Source of the DNA: a virus
DNA length: 32,698 nucleotides
Reading direction: 5' to 3' (one strand)
Virus record (IMG/VR): IMGVR_UViG_3300009496_000035
Location: 1 to 32,698 of that record
Shown: positions 23,539 to 29,901 of the stretch, piece after piece
Layout: every line of letters begins with the position of its first letter
How positions within the stretch are numbered: the first letter of the stretch is position 1
The notes under the pieces: model-generated
Told to the model about the DNA's origin: nothing
What the model saw: only the letters and a program-made list of their open reading frames with translations
Databases searched by the model: none
Program-made: the position numbers and the translations under genes

Positions 23539-23634
23539 CTAATAATTACCTAAAGCAAACAATATGCCTAAGGAAACTATTCCTATACACAGGATCTTCA
23601 CTACTACTTCAATTGCTTTTTCATCTTTATTCAT
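23539..23634 (-). CDS. Single-pass membrane micro-protein (31 aa)
   Basis: A 31-residue frame. A charged start (MNKDEKAIEV) is followed by one hydrophobic segment VVKILCIGIVSLGILFALG (about residues 11-29). Its ATG overlaps the preceding stop by one base (TAATG), and a strong terminator (23493-23512) follows the stop, so it is the last gene of the operon. It may affect the host membrane, for example in superinfection exclusion; this is speculation. Confidence 0.55.
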   Translation of the reverse strand: MNKDEKAIEVVVKILCIGIVSLGILFALGNY

Positions 23635-23771
23635 TATGCTTGTTTTTGGATTTCATTAATTAAATTAGCAACCTCATTGTAGGGCCTAGTAGATAAGTAT
23701 CCTAGTATTTGGTTAACGGACTCAACCGTTAGGTTTATGTTTTTTTCTTCTTTTTCTTTTACTTTTTTCAT
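23634..23771 (-). CDS. Small phage protein (45 aa)
   Basis: A 45-residue frame with a Lys/Glu-rich start and NLTVESVNQILGYLSTRPYN then EVANLINEIQKQA. The phrase 'VNQILGYLSxRPYxEVxxLIxxIQ' resembles short proteins seen in many phages, of unknown function. It is 3 bases after the diphosphohydrolase gene stop and coupled by TAATG to the membrane micro-protein. Confidence 0.55.
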   Translation of the reverse strand: MKKVKEKEEKNINLTVESVNQILGYLSTRPYNEVANLINEIQKQA

Positions 23772-23774
23772 ATA

Positions 23775-24179
23775 TCAATATTTATTGGTTAAAAATCTCT
23801 CTAGGCCCGCTAAGGCCCTCCATGCAACTTTTGCAAGGTGTAATTGTCCGTCAGTGTCTAAAGGATCAATGCTGTGATCTATTAGATGTCTAGTCAAAGC
23901 GTCAAGCTCGTCCTTAGACTTATCCATGTCCCAATGTAACGGCATGTTGGGATGGTGTTGATCATTACCTGCTTGCGAGCACTTAGCAACCTCCTTAATA
24001 GCGTTGGGGAAGTACTTAAGCACTCCTGAAAATACAGGGATTTTTTTTCTATTTGCTGCTTCTTGATTACTAAATAGTGGATTGTCTACCATCTCAGTAA
24101 TGTCATTTGATACACTTTGGTAAAACCTAGAGCAGCTCCCTAGCTTATCACCTTCGCATGTGCAATTAAGACAATACAT
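23775..24179 (-). CDS. dATP/dGTP diphosphohydrolase-like protein (DUF5664)
   Basis: A 134-residue protein. The core FSGVLKYFPNAIKEVAKCSQ followed by NDQHHPNMPLHWDMDKSKDE (about residues 50-90) and HLAKVAWRALAGLERFL (about 114-130) fit the all-helical nucleotide pyrophosphohydrolase domain found in many phages, known as the dATP/dGTP diphosphohydrolase N-terminal family. The first 16 residues hold four Cys (MYCLNCTCEGDKLGSC), possibly a zinc knot. It would hydrolyse dNTPs to dNMP plus pyrophosphate and thereby shape the nucleotide pool. No PurZ-like gene is present, so a 2-aminoadenine genome is not indicated. It is coupled to the metallophosphoesterase gene by TAATG. Confidence 0.6.
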   Translation of the reverse strand: MYCLNCTCEGDKLGSCSRFYQSVSNDITEMVDNPLFSNQEAANRKKIPVFSGVLKYFPNAIKEVAKCSQAGNDQHHPNMPLHWDMDKSKDELDALTRHLIDHSIDPLDTDGQLHLAKVAWRALAGLERFLTNKY

Positions 24180-24904
24180 TATAAGACCATTAATTCATTA
24201 ACAGCTGTCTTACCTCCTAAAATAACAGCGCACCCAATTGCAGGCTTTTTTCCTACTTTCATATAAGCCATAGCATAACTTTTAGCGTCTATGCCACAAC
24301 CTACTTGAGTTCCAAATACTCTAGAGTTAGCTCCTACAAAATACTCAGTGTAGGCCTGGGTGTGTAAATGGCCCTGAACCGTTGATCTCATATCTGACCT
24401 GGCTTTTGTCTTAGCTGTACCAGCTTCACCATGGATGTATAAAACGCCGTCAATCTCTACGTCTGTTACGAATCTCCACTTAGGTGTATTTAGCACTTCT
24501 GAGTAATCCTTAATCCACTGTTTTGGCACGCCTCCTGATTGTGCCTTACGCATTATAATTCTATCGTGATTACCTACAGTAACGTGAGCGTCGGGCCATC
24601 TGTGGTAATATCTTTCTAGTCTCTTTATAGCTAGCTCCAGCTCCTGGCCACCTCCTAGGCCGTCCGCATCCGTCTCATGATATGAGCTGTAATGGTTATC
24701 TATCACGTCACCTATGAAAACCACTTGGTTACAGTTGTAACGCTCGTACACTTCAACACAGTGATCAAAATAACTGTCTAGGTCAAATGGGCTATGTAAA
24801 TCTCCAACTACAAGAACTCTAGACTCTTTGTTATTAAAGAACTCAAAAGAGGTTAATTTAGCCCCCTTAAGCCTTGGCCTAACATCTTTGTTTTTACTTT
24901 CCAT
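24179..24904 (-). CDS. Calcineurin-like metallophosphoesterase
   Basis: A 241-residue protein with the complete metallophosphoesterase set: GDLHSPFD (Asp35, His37), GDVIDN (Asp66), GNHD (Asn112-His113), HGE (His158) and GHLH (His179, His181). These bind two metals. It does not have the SbcD/Mre11 cap domain in an obvious form. Substrates of phage versions are nucleic acids, cyclic nucleotides or phosphoproteins; the sequence does not decide. It is translated together with the dNTP diphosphohydrolase (TAATG), which suggests a linked role in nucleotide or nucleic-acid turnover. Confidence 0.8.
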   Translation of the reverse strand: MESKNKDVRPRLKGAKLTSFEFFNNKESRVLVVGDLHSPFDLDSYFDHCVEVYERYNCNQVVFIGDVIDNHYSSYHETDADGLGGGQELELAIKRLERYYHRWPDAHVTVGNHDRIIMRKAQSGGVPKQWIKDYSEVLNTPKWRFVTDVEIDGVLYIHGEAGTAKTKARSDMRSTVQGHLHTQAYTEYFVGANSRVFGTQVGCGIDAKSYAMAYMKVGKKPAIGCAVILGGKTAVNELMVL

Positions 24905-25139
24905 AATTTACTTTAGGTTTTTTTTTAGATTCAACCTCCTTTGCGTCAATTATATTTGATACATGCAACAACTCGGACGCTAGTCTTTTGTATTGCTCAG
25001 GATCCTCTTTGTCTTTGCCTACGCTGTGAAGCCAATTAAGACGGTTTGCTAACTGATCTGCTAGATTTACTAGAGACGGCAGCTTCATTTTTCTAAGTTG
25101 GTTACTGTTTAGCTCCTTCATATATTTTATATAAGTCAT
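24894..25139 (-). CDS. Hypothetical helical protein (81 aa or 75 aa)
   Basis: An 81-residue protein, MTYIKYMKELNSNQLRKMKL ... SNIIDAKEVESKKKPKVNYGK. A second ATG at 25121 would give 75 residues and fewer bases of overlap with the previous gene. It is helical and ends in a basic tail. It overlaps the metallophosphoesterase start by 11 bases. No recognised function. Confidence 0.5.
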   Translation of the reverse strand: MTYIKYMKELNSNQLRKMKLPSLVNLADQLANRLNWLHSVGKDKEDPEQYKRLASELLHVSNIIDAKEVESKKKPKVNYGK

Positions 25140-25560
25140 CTATTAAATTAACCAAACAAGAACTACAATTAGTAACAACTCTCTTGCTTTTAAATAAGTG
25201 ATTGTAAATAGCTACCAACTCGTTTTGTACCTTAGAACTAACACTCGTAGGCCTTGGGTTAAAAAAACTTTCTAAGAAATCAAACTGATCATTTTCTAAA
25301 TTGTTTAGCTTCCTGTTAGGAAACAACTTATTTAGCTTCTCAGCTCTTGCAGAACAGCCACAGTCATCTACTACTGCGTCAACAACCGCCTTAATACCTG
25401 TAACCTCTGTAAAAGCCGTTACAATGTCTCCTAGGCCTTCTCTACCTGCTTCTCCTAGTATGTCTAGTACTACAGATTTTTTAACTCTAAGCTTCTGAGC
25501 TATCTTACCTGCTTTAAAACCTTCTTGGTGCAATTCAAATACTTTATCGTTAATATCCAT
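25102..25560 (-). CDS. HTH-containing Cys-rich protein (152 aa)
   Basis: A 152-residue protein from the ATG at 25560; the longer frame start at 25617 lies in the TTG of the upstream promoter and cannot be used by that transcript. The N-terminus FELHQEGFKAGKIAQKLRVK then KSVVLDIL (about residues 8-35) looks like a helix-turn-helix. A following segment GLGDIVTAFTEVTGIKAVVD and CGCSARAEKLNKLFPNRKLN (about 42-85) is a repeated theme in Bacteroidota phage proteins of unknown function. CSSC near the C-terminus could bind zinc with CGC. Promoter 25587-25617 lies just upstream, with a predicted start about 20 bases before the ATG. Confidence 0.55.
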   Translation of the reverse strand: MDINDKVFELHQEGFKAGKIAQKLRVKKSVVLDILGEAGREGLGDIVTAFTEVTGIKAVVDAVVDDCGCSARAEKLNKLFPNRKLNNLENDQFDFLESFFNPRPTSVSSKVQNELVAIYNHLFKSKRVVTNCSSCLVNLIDDLYKIYEGAKQ

Positions 25561-25586
25561 TTTTAAGGGTTTAATTATTAATATTG

Positions 25587-25617
25587 CGAATATATGTAAA
25601 ACAATTAACATACACAA
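25587..25617 (-). promoter_or_regulatory. Host-type promoter TTG-N20-TATATTCG before HTH gene
   Basis: TTG (25617-25615), exactly 20 bases, TATATTCG (25594-25587). The same -7 octamer and the same spacing as at 27573-27603. Confirms the ATG at 25560 as the start of the HTH gene. Confidence 0.65.
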
Positions 25618-25634
25618 GCTTTTTTGTATTTATT

Positions 25635-26216
25635 TTATATTAAATCATAGTCTTTGTTGATGAAATCCTGATAATCTTCATGTAGTTGCTCAGCTATCAA
25701 CATCTTTGATCTTTTAATACTTAAATATATGGTCCTTATTCCTATCCCTGACTCCTCAGAAATTGTCCTGAAGCTTTTGCCTGAATCTAAGTAAGTTTTA
25801 AATAGTTTATAGTCAAACCAACTAGAGTTATTTTTTACAATTTGATACATTTTTAACTCTATAGCCTCTACTCCTAATTTCTCCTGATCAACACCCTCAT
25901 CTATAAAATTATATTTCTCCTCGAAGTCATATTGACTCCCTAGATAATTATATCTTAAATTAGACTTCTTTTTAATTGCATTAATAATTATAGATCTTAA
26001 AGTAAAAAACATATAGCCCCTAGATGCTTTGCCTTTGGTGTTAATTATTTTGTCAAAAAGATCATCATACCTAGATAGTCTTAAGTATGCCTCTTGCACA
26101 AAGTCTTCAGCGTAGTTGTATACTTCATTATTGTTGTTAGCTATGGCCCTAGCCATCTCTATATACTCGCTGTGATGTTGTGACAATATTTGTAATGCCT
26201 TGTTTTTGTTATTCAT
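25635..26216 (-). CDS. Sigma-70 family RNA polymerase sigma-like factor
   Basis: A 193-residue protein with region-2 features, NYAEDFVQEAYLRLSRYDDL (about 34-53) and SRGYMFFTLRSIIINAIKKK (about 65-84), and a region-4-like helix-turn-helix SFRTISEESGIGIRTIYLSI (about 148-167). Length and order fit an ECF-type or phage sigma factor, although the FVQEAY motif is only loosely like the canonical DxxQe. It begins one base after the helicase gene. It may redirect host RNA polymerase to the phage promoters whose upstream elements repeat in this genome. This link is inference. A simple transcription regulator with the same fold is an alternative. Confidence 0.7.
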   Translation of the reverse strand: MNNKNKALQILSQHHSEYIEMARAIANNNNEVYNYAEDFVQEAYLRLSRYDDLFDKIINTKGKASRGYMFFTLRSIIINAIKKKSNLRYNYLGSQYDFEEKYNFIDEGVDQEKLGVEAIELKMYQIVKNNSSWFDYKLFKTYLDSGKSFRTISEESGIGIRTIYLSIKRSKMLIAEQLHEDYQDFINKDYDLI

Positions 26217-26217
26217 T

Positions 26218-27153
26218 TTAAAAAGCTATTTCGGGGTTCATATTAGGTATGTCTATACTAGCAACTTTTGAGTGATCAATAACGTCTTTACCTGCTACAC
26301 TAAATGCCACATTACCTGCTTGCATTCGCAAACTTATTGGCGCGTCCATTGATGTAGGCCGTCCACCCGTCTCAGTCTCTTTGACCTTTACTACGTGAAT
26401 ATCTGAAACCATCCATCTTGTAGGATGCTGTGTGTATCTGTGTATTGATACAACGTCATCGGCTCTGTTTCCCCATTTACCACCTCCTTCAACATCTGCC
26501 ATACTGCAAGGCTGAGGCAATCCTTCAAATTCGTGACCGCTAGGATGTTTTCTTCTGAGTGATTCAGTAACTGCGTGAGCGTTTAGCCAAATTGTCACAT
26601 TGTTTTTTTTACAAAATAATCTCATTTCACTTGCTACTTGATAGTCATATTCATGACCTCCAACGGACCTCAATAAGGTAGGATCTTTAATAAGTGAGTT
26701 GTAAGGATCTATAAGTAATCCATCGTAATGCCAAACATCCAATATTTGTTTAGCTTCTGACATTAGGCTTCTAGCGCTGTATAGGCTTTCGACTTTTATA
26801 ATCTTGAAGTGATCATTAATCCACTCCATTTCAGTCTCTATCTGAGCGTCAGGTATCTTTTGAATCGGTACACCTGTTTTAAACTCTAATAATTTTCTAG
26901 CAATGCTGTAGTCGCTATTTTCTGAGCTAAATATTAGCCATTTTAGATCGTGCTTTAAAGCGTAAGCCATTTGTAAGTATAATATCACTGTAGTCTTTCC
27001 TGTGTTGGCGTGTCCTACGCAAATGTTGAAAGCTCCTTTTTTATATCTTAAAAACTGATCAACCTCCTCAATACCTAATCCATACCCCTGCTCAATCCTG
27101 TCATATTTTACATCATATAACTTCTCTTTAATTAATTTAATATCTGTTAACAT
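26218..27153 (-). CDS. DnaB-like replicative helicase (RecA-fold ATPase)
   Basis: A 311-residue protein. The RecA-like core has Walker A GHANTGKTT (about 47-55), FSSENS with the catalytic Glu78 (about 75-80), Walker B LLIDP (about 146-150), the sensor-like LNAHAVTESLR (about 190-200), and MADVEGGGKWGNRADDVVSI followed by HR (about 219-239). This last stretch is the DnaB/TWINKLE-type arginine-finger region. There is no primase or N-terminal DnaB domain. It should act as the hexameric replication helicase, or less likely as a Sak4-type recombinase; the ADDVVSIHR stretch favours the helicase. It follows a terminator, and the sigma-like gene follows. Confidence 0.75.
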   Translation of the reverse strand: MLTDIKLIKEKLYDVKYDRIEQGYGLGIEEVDQFLRYKKGAFNICVGHANTGKTTVILYLQMAYALKHDLKWLIFSSENSDYSIARKLLEFKTGVPIQKIPDAQIETEMEWINDHFKIIKVESLYSARSLMSEAKQILDVWHYDGLLIDPYNSLIKDPTLLRSVGGHEYDYQVASEMRLFCKKNNVTIWLNAHAVTESLRRKHPSGHEFEGLPQPCSMADVEGGGKWGNRADDVVSIHRYTQHPTRWMVSDIHVVKVKETETGGRPTSMDAPISLRMQAGNVAFSVAGKDVIDHSKVASIDIPNMNPEIAF

Positions 27154-27181
27154 CTTAGGGCCCTTTAATAGTTAGTACTAT

Positions 27182-27210
27182 GAAAATAAAGGGAGGCTTT
27201 TACACCTCCC
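27182..27210 (-). terminator. Terminator after SSB-like gene
   Basis: GGGAGG(T)-GTAAAA-(G)CCTCCC with TTTATTTTC after it. The six-base loop GTAAAA is shared with the terminator at 28332-28354. Confidence 0.75.
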
Positions 27211-27218
27211 ATATAACA

Positions 27219-27515
27219 CTAAAACGGCAAGTCAGGAGTTTCTCTACCTGCTAAAGATTGCTCATTAGCTTCTGTCTGTTTTTCAACACGCTCAGCTGCT
27301 TGAATCTTTCCGTCCGTCCAAACCACTTTTCCGTTTCCTATAAAATGCTTAGCCTCCTTAGCTTCTCTTTGCTCTTTGGTTTGCTCCATTGAAGCAGAAG
27401 CGTTTTGTCCGTAAGCGTTAGTTTCGTCATTTACAAAGACAGTGACGTTAGCCCATCCTTTGTCGTTGAATTGAATTTTTTCTTTGTTAATTCCTACCGA
27501 TATAATTGTACTCAT
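27219..27515 (-). CDS. Small SSB-like single-stranded DNA-binding protein
   Basis: A 98-residue protein, MSTIISVGINKEKIQFNDKG ... VFVNDETNAYGQNASASMEQ, then KHFIGNGKVVWTDGK (about 55-71), and an acidic end reading GRETPDLPF. The final DLPF resembles the C-terminal tip of SSB proteins (usually DDIPF) that recruits replication enzymes. The body pattern is that of short ssDNA-binding proteins common in Bacteroidota phages. Its promoter (27573-27603) and a strong terminator (27191-27210) flank it, so it can be expressed as a separate transcript. It should coat ssDNA for the helicase and the ERF protein. Confidence 0.6.
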   Translation of the reverse strand: MSTIISVGINKEKIQFNDKGWANVTVFVNDETNAYGQNASASMEQTKEQREAKEAKHFIGNGKVVWTDGKIQAAERVEKQTEANEQSLAGRETPDLPF

Positions 27516-27572
27516 AATTTATGCGCCTCTCTTAAAGGCTTGGGTTTTTGTTGTGGCTTTATTGCCGTTTTG

Positions 27573-27603
27573 CGAATATACGCAATTTTTAAATAATATG
27601 CAA
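27573..27603 (-). promoter_or_regulatory. Host-type promoter TTG-N20-TATATTCG before SSB-like gene
   Basis: TTG (27603-27601), exactly 20 bases, TATATTCG (27580-27573) fit the flavobacterial consensus. The mRNA leader to the ATG at 27515 would be about 50 bases with a short hairpin. Confidence 0.65.
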
Positions 27604-27675
27604 TCTTTTTACTACTTTTATTTTACCTACTTAATTTATAAACTACTTCATAGTCTCTTGTAAGCAATACCAGTG

Positions 27676-27747
27676 CTAGCTCCTCATTTCATGGATACAA
27701 CTAAATAATACCGCAGCTGCTAATGTTATTAAAAATATTTTATTCAT
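27676..27747 (-). CDS. Micro-lipoprotein (23 aa)
   Basis: A 23-residue frame: MNKIFLITLAAAVLFSC followed by IHEMRS. It has a positively charged start, a hydrophobic stretch and a perfect lipobox LFSC with Cys17, so the mature peptide would be a lipid-anchored heptapeptide. It starts one base after the ERF gene stop. Such small lipoproteins in phages can block superinfection or serve as spanin-like lysis factors; the sequence does not decide. Because it is so short it could also be a chance frame, but the complete lipobox is striking. Confidence 0.5.
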   Translation of the reverse strand: MNKIFLITLAAAVLFSCIHEMRS

Positions 27748-27748
27748 G

Positions 27749-28309
27749 TTATTGGTTTTTAGTAATATTAATTAATGAGTCCTTTACCTTGTCATTTAAT
27801 ATATACTTAGCCTCTATTTGATCCACAGTAACCTTGCCGTTTTTTACAGCTTGTAATGCCTTCAGGTAGTTTTCACTAGTCATTGCTAGATTAGGCTTAG
27901 CCGATACAGCTGTTTTAAGGCCTTTTCCGTGCGTGTTAGTTGCGTCAGCGTCTTTGGTGTCATCTAATAAGAATAAACCTCCTAGAGCGTATTTACGAGC
28001 GTATGAGCTAGATGCTCCTGAAGCTTGTGCTTTATCCATTCCTTTGCGGTTAAGATCTAGGCCTGCCTGAGCTTTTACAAAGAAGCTTCTGTCTCCATCT
28101 GTTACAGTTGCTGTAGATTCTACAAAAAGAGATCCACCTACTTCAATTACCTCATCTGAAATACTAAGGAATAATCCATGCTTATAGCATATCGGCTTAG
28201 CAGCTTCAAAAATATCTTCCGCGTTTCTGTAGCTGTATTTCCCAAAAGAGTTGTATTGACTCTTAGGTGCTTTAAGCTCGTTTTGAATTTTTACTAGTTT
28301 GTCAATCAT
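27749..28309 (-). CDS. ERF family single-strand annealing recombinase
   Basis: A 186-residue protein. YNSFGKYSYRNAEDIFEAAK (about 19-38) and KAQASGASSSYARKYALGGL followed by FLLDDTKDAD (about 93-122) are the two hallmark segments of ERF proteins. The C-terminal part is less conserved, with ALQAVKNGKVTVDQIEAKYI. It anneals complementary single strands. It would cooperate with the RecE-like nuclease (22196-21381) and the SSB-like protein. The gene starts after a terminator (28339-28354) that ends the upstream transcript. No dedicated promoter is evident; its expression may rely on read-through. Confidence 0.85.
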   Translation of the reverse strand: MIDKLVKIQNELKAPKSQYNSFGKYSYRNAEDIFEAAKPICYKHGLFLSISDEVIEVGGSLFVESTATVTDGDRSFFVKAQAGLDLNRKGMDKAQASGASSSYARKYALGGLFLLDDTKDADATNTHGKGLKTAVSAKPNLAMTSENYLKALQAVKNGKVTVDQIEAKYILNDKVKDSLINITKNQ

Positions 28310-28331
28310 AATTTATATATTTAATAGTTAA

Positions 28332-28354
28332 AAAAAGTGGGGCTTTTACACCCC
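28332..28354 (-). terminator. Terminator after the 111-aa gene
   Basis: GGGG(T)-GTAAAA-(G)CCCC, then ACTTTTTTT. Same loop GTAAAA as at 27182-27210. Confidence 0.7.
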
Positions 28355-28361
28355 GTTAGGG

Positions 28362-28697
28362 TTAGTTAAAAAGTTTAGTGTCTTCAGCAACCATGTCAAC
28401 CATTTTTTCAGAAGCATTGTTTTTAGCTAGGAACTTTAAAGCCTTAACTAGTTTCTTAAGATCTTTGTTATCTTTATCGTTGTTCATGAACATGTTGTGA
28501 GTTACATCTGTAGCCTTTACATTAAGACGCCCACAAAAGAATAATTCTTTTTTAGCAAACAAGTCAGTTACATTCCCGTTAAATGTGTAAGTGTGCTCAG
28601 CTTTAAAAGCCTCTACAACTAACTCGGCTGCGTTGTATAATTTTACCTCTCTTTTTGCTTGATCTAATTGTTGTGTTAATGTATTTAAGTTTTTCAT
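28362..28697 (-). CDS. Hypothetical protein (111 aa), first gene from a family-I promoter
   Basis: A 111-residue protein, MKNLNTLTQQLDQAKREVKL ... HNMFMNNDKDNKDLKKLVKA. The ATG at 28697 is preferred. An upstream in-frame start at 28736 lies in the -7 element of the promoter at 28734-28766. The gene is followed by a terminator, so it is a one-gene unit. Helical, Lys/Asp-rich; no recognised domain. Confidence 0.55.
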   Translation of the reverse strand: MKNLNTLTQQLDQAKREVKLYNAAELVVEAFKAEHTYTFNGNVTDLFAKKELFFCGRLNVKATDVTHNMFMNNDKDNKDLKKLVKALKFLAKNNASEKMVDMVAEDTKLFN

Positions 28698-28733
28698 GGT
28701 GTTGATTTTATGTGTTAGCGTTATTGCTTGGTA

Positions 28734-28766
28734 CAAAGATACAGACTCTTTTTAGTTAAACCTGAG
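28734..28766 (-). promoter_or_regulatory. Promoter family I, copy C
   Basis: CTCAGGTTTAACTAA, 10 bases, TATCTTTG, preceded by AAAAAAG like copy A. Drives the 111-residue gene; its transcript starts about 30 bases before the ATG at 28697. Confidence 0.75.
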
Positions 28767-28824
28767 CTTTTTTACATAAATATCAAAAATAAATGAAAAT
28801 AATTTGTAACTGATTGAGCATCAG

Positions 28825-28956
28825 CTATTTTGAGGACAAAGTTTTTTTGTAGTTTTTTATGATACCACAAGATCTGCAGTGATATTCATTCTTTAAGCGA
28901 TACCAAATAACCATGTGCTTCTTATTCTTTGGGCATTTTACAGGTAGTCTAGTCAT
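28825..28956 (-). CDS. Zinc-ribbon-like micro-protein (43 aa)
   Basis: A 43-residue frame, MTRLPVKCPKNKKHMVIWYR then LKNEYHCRSCG ... NYKKTLSSK. Cys8, Cys27 and Cys30, together with His14, could bind one zinc. The CxxxxxH...CxxC layout and the basic C-terminus suggest nucleic-acid binding. It overlaps the upstream gene by 8 bases and ends upstream of the promoter at 28734-28766. Function unknown. Confidence 0.5.
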   Translation of the reverse strand: MTRLPVKCPKNKKHMVIWYRLKNEYHCRSCGIIKNYKKTLSSK

Positions 28957-29170
28957 TAAAAGTAAGTCTATGCATTATATAATGATAGGTCTGTAGCTCA
29001 GCTTCTTGGGCCTCTATCATGCCGTGTATTGTATCTTGATCTATTCCGTGATCAATAATACCATCGCCCATCATTCTGTATTCCTTAAGTTTATTAGTCT
29101 CAAAAAACACCTTTGCCTCTAGTTTGCGGGCAGCTCTGTCTTGTAATTCAGGTAGTGTAAGTTTTCTCAT
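28949..29170 (-). CDS. Small helical protein (73 aa), unknown
   Basis: A 73-residue protein from the ATG at 29170; the longer form starting at 29197 would add only a hydrophobic stretch translated from the AT-rich intergenic region. Sequence MRKLTLPELQDRAARKLEAK ... QTYHYIMHRLTFND, helical and charged. It overlaps the zinc-ribbon gene by 8 bases. No family recognised. Confidence 0.5.
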   Translation of the reverse strand: MRKLTLPELQDRAARKLEAKVFFETNKLKEYRMMGDGIIDHGIDQDTIHGMIEAQEAELQTYHYIMHRLTFND

Positions 29171-29215
29171 ATAATTGAATATATAAAAAATAAACAAGAC
29201 TACCTAATAATTAAC

Positions 29216-29617
29216 CTAAAAGTTTTGATCTTTTTTTACTTCTGCCAATTTGTCCCTGAAGGTCTCAAATATTTCCATGTATTCAAAATCTGCTAATTTA
29301 AAGATCTGTTTAGATTTGATCAGTAATTGTTCTGAAAGATCAGATCCTAGCTTTAAAGAGTACTCATACTGTCTGCCATATTGAAATCTATTGCATTTTC
29401 GACACTGCGCATATACATTCTCCTCGTCCCATCTTGTAGATAAAGCTCCTCGGCCTATGAAATGGCCTGCGTCTGACTCTGTGAAGTGAATAGGTTTATT
29501 ACATGAAACGCATTTGCAGTAACCTGAGTTGTTATCTGCGTCACGTCTCCTTATATACTCGTGAAATGGTTTGTCAATTTTAGTTTTCCAATACTTTAAA
29601 GTTTTTTTCTTTGCCAT
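29216..29617 (-). CDS. ninG: NinG / Rap-like recombination endonuclease
   Basis: A 133-residue protein: YCKCVSCNK (Cys34, Cys36, Cys39), DAGHFIGRGALSTRWDEENV (about 49-68) and CRKCNRF (Cys72, Cys75). This matches the lambda NinG/Rap family, which has a zinc-binding HNH-like core that resolves recombination intermediates (Rap cuts D-loops and Holliday junctions). It is the first gene downstream of the putative origin and early in the DNA-metabolism operon. A TGTTTTTAAATAAA motif lies about 100 bases upstream, the only copy not near a start codon. Confidence 0.85.
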   Translation of the reverse strand: MAKKKTLKYWKTKIDKPFHEYIRRRDADNNSGYCKCVSCNKPIHFTESDAGHFIGRGALSTRWDEENVYAQCRKCNRFQYGRQYEYSLKLGSDLSEQLLIKSKQIFKLADFEYMEIFETFRDKLAEVKKDQNF

Positions 29618-29714
29618 TGTTGTAGTTTTAGATAGTAGGCCCTGTAGTAAAAACCCTAATAAAAACTATAAGGCCCTAAACACTATCTTAGAAGTAAATT
29701 ATGAAAAAACTCCC

Positions 29715-29728
29715 TTTATTTAAAAACA
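29715..29728 (-). promoter_or_regulatory. 14-mer motif TGTTTTTAAATAAA, copy 7 (away from a start)
   Basis: Perfect copy of the repeated motif, the only one with no start codon within 25 bases; the nearest gene is ninG, about 100 bases downstream. It lies at the edge of the putative origin, so it may have a transcription rather than a translation role. Confidence 0.5.
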
Positions 29729-29901
29729 ATATTTTAGTAGCTTATAACCATGTTGACAACTCAGGATAACTTTAGTGGCATTTGTAGTTTTTTTTCTGTA
29801 CCTTCGTTTTATACTTCTCCCTAAGAAATCAGTATCTTTTTATTTACATTATCCTTAAAATATTATCCACAACAAAAAAGCTGCTTTAGTAGTTTGGTAA
29901 A

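Noticed and set aside
25561-25617. Longer N-terminus for the HTH protein
   Set aside because: It would start within the promoter, upstream of the predicted transcription start.
29701-29769. A 22-residue plus-strand frame in the origin region
   Set aside because: Too short, no start signal and overlaps the 14-mer motif; nothing supports translation.
29781-29806. Plus-strand promoter TTTG ... TACCTTCG in the origin region
   Set aside because: The spacer is only 14 bases, too short for a Bacteroidota promoter, and no plus-strand gene follows.
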